Notes under the pieces: generated by a model | Database searches by the model: none | What the model was told of the DNA's origin: nothing | The model's input: the letters and a program-made list of their open reading frames with translations, nothing else | NCBI GenBank assembly: GCA_032690845.1 | Contig: CM064417.1 | Span: 20,676,501 to 20,740,500 of the forward strand | DNA length: 64,000 bases | From: Eleusine coracana subsp. coracana | Lineage: Eukaryota; Streptophyta; Magnoliopsida; Poales; Poaceae | Direction: 5' to 3' | In this document: positions 56,701-64,000 of the stretch, piece after piece | How positions within the stretch are numbered: position 1 is the first letter of the stretch | Layout: each line of letters begins with the position of its first letter | Program-made: the position numbers and the translations under genes

Positions 56701-57277
56701 TGTAAGCTTCATGACCATTAATGATTGGATCCCTAAGGTATGAATGTTTTGGTGATAGATGACAACTATAAAATTGTGGGCTAATATCTACACGAGTGTT
56801 CTCTATGTAGAAACATCTCTAAACTCTATTACAAATCATATGGATGACGGTTGCCTTGGTAATGGATTACAATGACCACAAGCATGGAGACTCGTAAACT
56901 TGATGGAGTCCAAGGGTTGATGGAGATGGATCAAGGCTAAGGACAAGCTATGGAGCAAGTGTTGGAAATACTTGTCTAGTTTTTAGGGCTTTGAGTCCAT
57001 AGGAAAAACCGGGGTCTAGGTCATCTCTCTTAGGTCCTGTCTAGTCGGTGATGTGCATGGATGCTCAGTAAAATCACAGGTACTAGAAGATAGTGGAGAA
57101 GCCAAGGAGCTCTTCGGAGAAGCCGGGAAACAAAGTCAAGCGAGGACGAGGAGTTTCAGCTTCTGGACATAGTGACTGAACAGAGGGGTCAGTGAATACT
57201 AGACTGTATGGTCACTAGAAGGACCGGAAATCCAGAGAAGAGTCTCAGCAAGGAATCTTTCTATGCTGAAGTCTGAA

Positions 57278-57485
57278 GAGACCGGACGGTCTGGTCTGGG
57301 GACTTGCACAGGACAGAGAGGAAGCCACACTCTGGAAATGTTTCTATAATGGAGAGAGAAACGGACCGGACAGTCCGGTCAACTAACCGTACGGTCTGGT
57401 TAGTAGGAGTCAGAAGTGACGTAGGAGCTGAAGACTGCATTGACCGAATGGTCTGGTTAGGCAGAGACCGGACTGTCCGGTCAGT
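57278..57485 (+). repeat. Cluster of gaccggacngtccggtc palindromes, C 3' LTR
   Basis: Copies near 57280, 57363, 57386, 57441 and 57467; the two best are accggacagtccggtca and accggactgtccggtca. The cluster ends about 55 nt before the TATA box. Confidence 0.9.
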
Positions 57486-57537
57486 ATGCTCGGAATGTTG
57501 ATTTCGTGGAGCAACGGCTAGTTTGAGACTGGAAGCC

Positions 57538-57544
57538 TATATAA
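57538..57544 (+). promoter_or_regulatory. TATA box, C 3' LTR
   Basis: TATATAA in gcctatataacttcg, same as in the 5' LTR. Confidence 0.7.
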
Positions 57545-58343
57545 CTTCGTTGTTCGGGTCTTGGAGACCTTTCTTGGCCAATGGAATTTCTTGGAGCATT
57601 TGGTGAGAGCCAAGAGGAAAAGAGAGGAGCACTTGGAGGAAATATTGCATATCTTGAGAGTGCTAGTGAGAGTAACCTGAGCATTGATGCACATCTAAGG
57701 CTAGGGTGTCCTTGAGAGTGTGATCTAGGTTGTTACTCTTGGTCTATGGTGAGACCTAGACCGGTTAGGTGTTGGTGATCGAGCCTATCATGATTGGTTG
57801 TGAAGGCCGTCACATGTTTGTACCCGGTTTGAGCGCGCCGGTGAAAGGGGCATCGCTAGTGAGCACCCGTGTCGGCTCGGGGAGTCCGACAAGTTCTTGA
57901 GGGAGGCAAGCTTGTGCCTTGGTGGCAGCGGTGACGCACACCATGTCTTCACTCTGGGAGTGATTGAGGGCTCGTGGGCGAGAACTCCACTTGGTAGCAG
58001 GAGTGACCGGCACTCCGGCGGGAGTGGTCCAACGAGGATTAGGGGAAGGCGCCATCCTTCTGAGACCTCGGGAAAAATCATGAGCATTCTTTGACCCCCT
58101 CTTTAGTATTCCAAAATTGTGTGCTCTAGTAACTAGGTTGAACTGTGGCTTGCATAGGCTAGTGTGTTTAGCTTTCGCCCTTGCTTTCATCATGAACACT
58201 AGCATGTGTAGGGTCTTGGCCTTCTAGAATTGATTAGGTTGCAATGATTGCTAGGTTCTAGTAGTGTGGACTGAAGTATTCGAATTCATGGTCGGCTTAC
58301 CGATTCACCCCCCCCCCCTCTTGGTACGCCTTCGGTCCTTACA

Positions 58344-58520
58344 CCCTCCTATGCATATCCTTCTGCTATAGCTGGTACGAGTGGTGTTGGACCCTCTCAG
58401 ACTAGGTTTGATGATGAGGACAATAATGAAGATCAGATAATGGAGGAGACACTACCACGAGGGAGGAATGATGACGATGATGAAGATGATGAGGATAACA
58501 ACTATGATGGCGATGAGTGA
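58344..58520 (+). pseudogene. Copia D env-like ORF, C-terminal end
   Basis: It continues the ORF cut at 34195. The proline/tyrosine segment, then SQTRFDDED and the very acidic end, match copia B 19730-19909. The stop is at 58518-58520, corresponding to 19907-19909 in B. Confidence 0.88.
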
Positions 58521-59008
58521 TTTCTTCCCTTCATTTTTGGTGTCTTGATGCCAAAGGGGGAGAAGAGGTTTAGCCAAGGAGAAGAAGTTCAGCTAGCTAT
58601 GTCTTTTTATGTATCTTGTAATCTTATTGGACATGTCATTTATGTGTTTTCAAAAACTCTATTGGATCCTTATTTGTGTAAGACTTATTTATGCTATCTA
58701 CGTGTTATGAAAATGTGGCTTGATGTAATGTTATCTGTGTCCCTCTTAGTTACATTTGTGTGAATCACATGTCATATGCATTGTTGTTTTTTTTATATTA
58801 ATGCAATGTGGAACAATGCAAAGAAATAGGGGGAGCTCTTCTACCTTTTCTCTCAAATATGTGCATATGGGTTGTTAATGCCCAATTTGGAAATTCATGC
58901 ACACATTTAGGGGGAGTTCCTATTTATTTGTTCTGTCTTTAATGCTCTTTTATCTATGAACTGTGAACTTTAGTTGTATTGTCATCGATCACCAAAAAGG
59001 GGGGAGAT
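58521..59008 (+). other. Copia D 3' untranslated region and polypurine tract
   Basis: ttgatgccaaagggggagaa at about 58544-58563 and the intact tract accaaaaaggggggagat at 58991-59008, immediately before the LTR. Confidence 0.88.
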
Positions 59009-59333
59009 TGAAAGTGCATCTAGGCCCTAAATTTTGGTTTTGATGTCAATACAATTAAAAAGGACTAATATTTCCACTAAGCATGTGTACAGTTTCTAAT
59101 CTTTGATGAATATGAGAGCAAGGAAATTAAAAGGGCAAGAAAAGAAAAGCCAACAAAGTGCATATCTTGGAAAAGGAGTTTCGACTCTCAAGAATCAAGG
59201 CTTAATGTTTTATCTTTTATCTTAAGTATAGGAACACCGTACTATCAAGAGAGATACAAAAGAAATAAGTGTTGAAAGACCAAGTGCTCAAAAATATTCC
59301 AAGAGTCAAAAATTCCCTTCCAAATCTTTTTCA

Positions 59334-59765
59334 TCAGACAATGTCCGAGTTTATCGGACATTGTAATCGGATTCCAGAATGTTGCGCACTACTTTCATAT
59401 CAGTGGAGTCAGACAACGTCCGACTCAATCGAACAATCCGGTCGGACTCCAGAACCGTGCGCAACCTCTCTCTTCAGGCAGACCAGGACAATGTCCAACT
59501 CAATAGGACAATGTCCAACTCTATCGGACAATGTCCGACTCTATCGGACAATGTCTGACTTCCAGTGAAATCCGAAGCCATCAGCCAATGCTATCGGACT
59601 CTAGAAAGGTGCGAATCACACCAAGTGAAGAAGACTCGGACAATGTCCGACTATCCTATGACCAGAGCAATATCCGAGTCCCTTGAACTATTCTTTCGGA
59701 CACCAAAGTCACACATCGTTTTGTCAGACAATGTCCGACCCTAGTCGGACAATGTCTGACAATTT
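59334..59765 (+). repeat. Palindrome cluster of the D 3' LTR
   Basis: About eleven copies of tcggacaatgtccga with 0-3 changes, e.g. near 59336, 59409, 59487, 59505, 59524, 59543, 59637, 59724 and 59743. They end about 35 nt before the TATA box. Confidence 0.92.
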
Positions 59766-59796
59766 TTGTTCCAATGGCTCTTTTTCAAGCCTTGAC

Positions 59797-59804
59797 TATA
59801 AAAA
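59797..59804 (+). promoter_or_regulatory. TATA box, D 3' LTR
   Basis: TATAAAAA, same context as 21185-21192. Confidence 0.75.
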
Positions 59805-60285
59805 GCCACCCCGAACCCCTTTGGTCAGTTGGCCACTTCCACAACTGAAAAACATACTCCAAACACTTCTAAGCACTCCCCATCTCCTCCCTTGGTTCCT
59901 ACTCCAATCCTTGGTAGGTTTGAGAGAAGATTTGAGGAGATTTGATTGAGCAATATATTCCTCTCAAGAGCACTTGGTTCATCCTCAACACCGATGTCTT
60001 TTGTGTTTGTTAGTCTTGAGGATTCATCCCCTAGACGGTTAAGAATCGTCCGGAGAGCTCCTAAGTTTGTGGTTGAGACGTGGGAAGTTTGTATTGGGCC
60101 CTCCTTTGTTGAGATCGATAGTGAAGCTCAAGCATGCCTTGGTGGAACCTTGAAGAGGTTTAGGGTTCAAAGAGACCCGGTCCTTGGTGGATCCCTCAAC
60201 GGAGATGTAGGCTCCTTGGTAGAGCTGAACTTCAGTGAAAAATCCTTGTGTCTCCTTGTCCTCCTTTGTTATTGATTAAATCTTG

Positions 60286-60429
60286 CTTGTGTGCTTTGCT
60301 TGTTGTTATTTATCTAGCTTGTTGTAGTGCTTACTTGTGTGCTTTGCTTGTTGTTATTTATCTAGCTTGTTGTAGTGCTTACTTGTGTGCTTTGCTTGTT
60401 GTTATTTATCTAGCTTGTTGTAGTGCTTA
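60286..60429 (+). repeat. Three tandem copies of a 48-bp unit
   Basis: The unit starts cttgtgtgctttgcttgttg at 60286, 60334 and 60382; the copies are identical. The matching LTR (near 21675-21720) has one copy. Confidence 0.97.
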
Positions 60430-60731
60430 CTTTCCTAGATTTGTATGTCTAGGTTGCTTGCTAGCTAGTGCCCCTTTTATTGTTGCTATCTTGCTTGCTT
60501 AGCTGCTTACTCCTAGCTCAAATCATGTAGCTTTGTCATTTTCGATGGTCGATCTATTTTCCGATGCGAGGTGTCCTACTCTAGTCGGATATTTGAAGTA
60601 ATTGGATAATATCCTACTATAGTCGAACAATCCAGACAGACAAAGTTTTCATGTGTTATTAATTATTTGAATTAAGTGATTTTCAGGGATAATCGCCTAT
60701 TCACCCCCCCCCTCCCTCTAGGTGACTTTCA

Positions 60732-61718
60732 GTGTGTTGGAGTGAGGTCTCTCCCTTCTATTTATAGGACCAAAAAGCAGTTCCTGGAGTCGGTAACTGC
60801 CGCCTAACCCGCACAACCATCATTGCGGAGCCACCAGGAGCTAGCACGTGGCAGCCATGCACCAGGGAGGCCACTCCCTATTCGACCGAACGGGGGGGGG
60901 GGGGGGAGTCCCCTTGGGTGCCACAGCCTCTGGAGCCCTGCCAGGTGGGTCCCCTTGTCCAGTGACATTGTAAGGTTGGTTGTTGAGGCGGTTTGCTTCT
61001 GTTTGTGGGCCAGTCAATCCGTGGGAGTCCCTGGTGGCGTGTTCCGATTGGTAGAAGTTGTGTTTCATCGCCACATGATGTGTTTTCTCCTTCATTTCGT
61101 TATTTCTCATGCATGTGAGTATGTCTCCAAGCACTAGTGGATATTTATTAATTCTAACTAACATGCATGGTGGGAATGTTAAATCCTCCTTATTTTGAGT
61201 CATGTTGATGGTCGGAAATGGTATCTAACAACCATCAACAATCATGTTCGGAAAAAGCTTGTTGTTCCCACAACACAACAAGGTGGTCAGATGAGGGCAC
61301 TCACAGACAGACAAATGCATGTAATATAGAAGCGATGGTCACAAAACTGCTCTTGGCCTTATGCCTAGACGCAACAGCATGGTGGATACACACAATGCGC
61401 TGAGCGCAGAGTTGTCTAGGAAGACGATGGCGCCAAGCTTCCCACTGGCTAACAAAATCGCTGTTTGAAGAAAAGCCTAAGACCGATCATCAAGCGAACT
61501 TTCCGAGTCGCCAGGACACCAGGGTCGCTACATATTGCTAGCATGAATCCGTCAAAGGGAGCAAGCCCATGCACGCTCATGATGCTCGATGTCCATCACC
61601 TGCTCGATGATCATTGTAGTTGTTAGATGCAATACGTACGTACATGCAAAAAATAGAATAGCACATCATCCTGCACGAGCATCTATCTATTATAATCAAT
61701 AAGATTCCAGCTCATATA
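60732..61718. other. Unassigned stretch between D and H
   Basis: No credible ORF. It has a 16-G run near 60891-60906. On the minus strand CCTATAAATAG at 60758-60768 would be a good TATA box, reading leftwards into D. The sequence could be an old LTR fragment or low-copy host DNA that D and H flanked. From 61140 on I see nothing recognisable. Confidence 0.5.
60758..60768 (-). promoter_or_regulatory. TATA-like box on the minus strand
   Basis: CCTATAAATAG on the minus strand, followed in that sense by aagggagagacctcactcc. Strong consensus, but no downstream gene remains because element D begins within 30 nt. Confidence 0.35.
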
Positions 61719-62656
61719 TGTTGGAAATATGTGCGTTATTCTATTTCCAGATTTATGTTTTAGGTTAAGTTCATAGACATTAAAACACGAGATGCTAACT
61801 AACACATGCAGTAGGCAGAGCAACGCAAAAATAACCAGGGGAGCCATTAGAACTCATATTAGGTTTGTCGACGCTTAAAACAGCGTAAATAGTAGACGAA
61901 GCAAACCATCAATGTAGACATTGGAGTTCGTCGATGAGGCAGCGCAGATCATCGCAGATCAGCCTCGAGCGACCGCGTAGATGCATTGCCTAAAAACCTT
62001 ATTGCCACCCCTCGTGCAGGCTTCACGACGGCAAAGGTTCGAAGATTCCGCTCACTCTCTCCCTCGGTGCATGCCAAGGAAAAGAGCCGGCGAGATTGGA
62101 GCAGCTCAACACCACAACACAGCTCTCCAAAAGAATGAAGAAGAAGAAGTGGAAGCCAATGTTCTGGTTCTAGAAACCTGGACGTCTCTGGGGGCCTAAT
62201 ATAAGCACAGCTGCCCTCAAGGAGTCGTATCCTCTCTAATTACGCCCACTAATTAGTAGTTAATAGCATAGCTGGCCTATTAACTCTAATTATGGTAATT
62301 AACAATGTATTAATCCTCTTGATTAGTACATAACGGTTCAGATTTGATGAAGGATATGAGTGGCAAAAAGTCACTTTCACAGCCACGCCATGCCACGGTC
62401 GCGTGTCGCAAGTCACAAGTCACGCGGGACAACACGCGAAAAAGCGTGTATACGCGTGCTCATGCGTGTTTGTGTACTCATAGCAATGCTCTCTATCTCT
62501 TCTAATGCTTTCTTTATTCAGCCATCGACAGGAGTTCAGCTATTTAAGTTGGTGTGGACCATCATAGACTAGCAAGGTGGTACTAAAACAAACAACCACT
62601 TATTGCTTTAGAATCTCTCCTGAATAGGCCATATTAAAATGGGCCAAATTTCAACA
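61719..62656 (-). repeat. H 3' LTR (938 bp)
   Basis: Ends TGTTGGAAAT and ATTTCAACA (plus sense) are inverted matches, five base pairs perfect. In element sense it begins TGTTGAAATTTGGCCC directly after the polypurine tract. Confidence 0.85.
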
Positions 62657-62672
62657 ATCCCCCACCAATTCC
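62657..62672 (-). promoter_or_regulatory. H polypurine tract
   Basis: In element sense GGAATTGGTGGGGGAT abuts the 3' LTR. Confidence 0.85.
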
Positions 62673-64000
62673 AAAGCAAGAAATAGAGATCAAAAGGATC
62701 ACTGTGCTGAAGTGTTGTTAATATACCAGTCTTTCGGTAAAAGTCTCGTACGGGTTGAACTTAAACCCAGAATATCAATATCCATCTTTCCACAGCTGAA
62801 GAATGGACTAGGTCTTGAATTCTTAGCCTTGTGTGGGCATACTTCAAATGAAATTGAACTGATACTAGTTTGCCAAAACAACCTCGTCTAACCGGAGCGT
62901 CAATGGTCTGCTCCCAAATCTTCTCATGAGCCTTTATGAGAACGCTCAATTCTCACAAACTGCGACCTACAGTTGAGCTCAAGTAGGTGTTTTCCTTCAA
63001 GATATCCTGTAGGCTAATATCTTTCACAACGGAAAACATTAAAGCTTAATGCCAACCTTCCATATAGTAAAGAGTACTACGCTTGTCATTTGAACATGGG
63101 TACATTTTATTTATTGATAATGTACTCTTTGGTTACACTAATCAACTTGTTTTTCCTGTTACCTTAATCACGGGATCTCCAATCAAAAGGACAGGTTACC
63201 ATTGTTGTGTAACTTTTAGATGGGCCTCATACCCATGTTATTAGACATCATGGTAATCATATTCCGTGATAATCCCTTTGTAAAAGGGTCTGCCAGATTA
63301 TTTTTGCTTTTCACATAGCTCATAGCTATAACTCCGGAGATTTTCATCTTTCGGACAGATTTTAGTCTACGCTTGATATGTTTATTGGACTTTGAGTTAT
63401 CCTTTGTATTTTCATAACTTGAGCTAGCGTTGATTGATTATTGCAATACATTAGGATAGGCGGTACAAGCTTTTCAATGAAAGGCAAGTCCATTAATAGC
63501 TCTCTTAGCCATTCAGCCTCATTAGTAGTTGTTTCCAGTGCTACAAGTTCTGCTTAACACGTGGATTTTGTTAACACAGTCTGTTTACAAGACCTCCATG
63601 AAACTGCAGCACTAGCAAGCATAAACACATAGCCACTCGTGGCTTTGGTCTCATCTGCATCTGAGATCCAATTGGAATCACTATATCCTTCCAACACTGG
63701 TGGATATCCCAAATAGTGAATTCCGAGTGAGGTTGTGCCTCTCAAATAGCGCAACACTCGCTCAAGTGCATTCCAATGATCATCTTCTGGGTTTGATGTA
63801 AACTGACTCAGTTTGCTCAAAGCATAGGAGATGTCAGGTCTCATGGCACCCATAAGATACATGAGGGACCCAATTATTTGTGAATATCTCAGTTGATCCT
63901 TTCCCTCTCCTTCGAATTTTCAAAGCTTGATGCTCGCATCATAGGGTTTGGAGAGATTTTACAATCTTCAAAACCAAAACGGCTAAGTATCTTCTCTGCA
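62673..64000 (-). pseudogene. Copia H RT end and RNase H (broken)
   Basis: Read leftwards from the window edge: the end of RT (AEKILSRFGFEDC near 64000-63960), then YLMGAMRPDISYALSKLSQF, WNALERVLRYLRGT, EGYSDSNW, KATSGYVFMLASAAVSW and SWRSCKQTVLTKSTC to the stop at 63554. RNase H then continues (AELVALETTTNEAEWL, ILMYCNNQSTL) to about 63430. A shift near 63890 and stops further left break it. The remaining part to 62673 is the C-terminal RNase H remnant and 3' untranslated sequence. RNase H removes the RNA template. Confidence 0.88.

Larger units (their letters stand above)
34196..58343 (+). mobile_element. SIRE-type copia C, lacking pol, interrupted by gypsy F
   Basis: LTRs 34196-35808 and 56701-58343 are flanked by a perfect ccctc duplication (34191-34195; 58344-58348), and the env-like ORF of D continues across. 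The internal region is gag (35809-37764), a short remnant, gypsy F (38397-52349), a spacer and an env-like ORF (53704-56075). Protease, integrase, RT and RNase H are absent on both sides of F, and F has its own perfect duplication, so pol was lost before F arrived. The 5' LTR opens TA instead of TG, and about 23 bp of its 3' end plus the primer site and gag start are deleted. Confidence 0.93.
56701..58343 (+). repeat. C 3' LTR (1,643 bp)
   Basis: Starts TGTAAGCTTC and ends TCCTTACA (inverted ends TGTAAG/CTTACA), followed by the ccctc duplication. It matches 34196-35808. The palindrome cluster is at 57278-57485 and the TATA box at 57538-57544. Confidence 0.95.
20377..60731 (+). mobile_element. 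SIRE-type copia D, full length apart from three nested insertions
   Basis: LTRs are at 20377-22142 and 59009-60731. The internal region is 22143-23821, 28164-34195 and 58344-59008 once elements E and C (with F and G inside C) are subtracted. Gene order is gag, protease, integrase, RT, RNase H, spacer, env-like ORF. The right LTR ends ACTTTCA and is followed by gtgtg. The left LTR is preceded not by gtgtg but by the 3' end of copia B of the same family, so this LTR is shared and no matching duplication exists. Unequal homologous recombination between related copies would produce this. Confidence 0.9.
59009..60731 (+). repeat. D 3' LTR (1,723 bp)
   Basis: Ends TGAAAGT and ACTTTCA are inverted matches. 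It aligns with 20377-22142 but lacks the inverted duplication found there and has three copies of a 48-bp unit instead of one. It is followed by gtgtg, the likely target site. Confidence 0.95.
61719..64000 (-). mobile_element. Copia element H, 3' part (continues past the window)
   Basis: It is on the minus strand: pol end (62673-64000), polypurine tract and 3' LTR (61719-62656). The bases outside the LTR are atata (61714-61718), the expected target site; the second copy lies beyond the window. The RT/RNase H type differs from A, B and D, so it is a separate copia lineage. Confidence 0.85.

Noticed and set aside
60248..60502. ORF with repeated hydrophobic segments (LLVVIYLACCSAY three times), like a small membrane protein
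   Set aside because: It is produced by the 48-bp tandem repeat inside the D 3' LTR, and the partner LTR does not preserve it.
61981..62572. Small ORFs as candidate host genes next to H
   Set aside because: They fall inside the H LTR (61719-62656), which has matching TGTTG/CAACA ends and an adjacent polypurine tract.
1..64000. tRNA, rRNA or other structural RNA genes
   Set aside because: Reading both strands I found only tRNA-complementary primer sites, not tRNA genes. A tRNAscan-type search would be decisive.

Overview
This window looks like plant heterochromatin, probably from a large grass (Poaceae) genome. I find no intact host gene. Nearly all 64 kb is accounted for by nested LTR retrotransposons: Ty1/copia elements of the SIRE/Maximus type (gag, pol, a long spacer and an env-like third ORF), Ty3/gypsy chromoviruses, and the edge of another copia element. 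The grass assignment is inference from the element types and the GC-rich LTR/leader segments; no host gene confirms it.

Layout. (1) 1-3922: the 3' part of copia element A (RT-RNase H, spacer, start of its 3' LTR). That LTR is split by gypsy element G1 (3923-11628, minus strand) and resumes at 11629-12760. (2) 12761-20376: copia B, missing its 5' LTR and gag N-terminus, fused directly to the end of the A LTR. (3) 20377-60731: copia D, same family as B. The LTR at 20377-22142 serves both as the 3' LTR of B and the 5' LTR of D, so the family is arranged internal-LTR-internal-LTR. D gag is split by a short gypsy derivative E (23822-28163, minus). D's env-like ORF is split by copia C (34196-58343), which is split by gypsy F (38397-52349), whose 3' LTR is split by a palindromic LTR insertion G (49850-51328). 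(4) 60732-61718: a stretch I cannot assign. (5) 61719-64000: 3' LTR and pol end of a minus-strand copia H that runs off the window.

The nesting is supported by target-site duplications read directly: aacac (E), ccctc (C), ggctc (F), ggatg (G), and a one-mismatch pair atgtg/gtgtg (G1). Order of arrival inside D is C, then F, then G.

The coding regions are mostly broken by stops, frameshifts and catalytic substitutions. The exception is a 319-codon ORF upstream of gag in F (41868-42827). Its first residues closely resemble the histone H3 tail around K4 and K9, and the same element has a chromodomain-like integrase C-terminus. The second notable pattern concerns short CGG...CCG palindromes. In the B/D and C families these cluster just upstream of the LTR TATA box and again in the spacer upstream of the env-like ORF. 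There they precede CT/GC-rich leader-like sequence and a T-rich tract ending in an AG beside the ORF start. This suggests an internal promoter sharing control sites with the LTR. Other points of interest are the inverted LTR pair G, a 107-bp inverted duplication in the middle D-family LTR, and two nonautonomous derivatives (C without pol, E without gag and RT).
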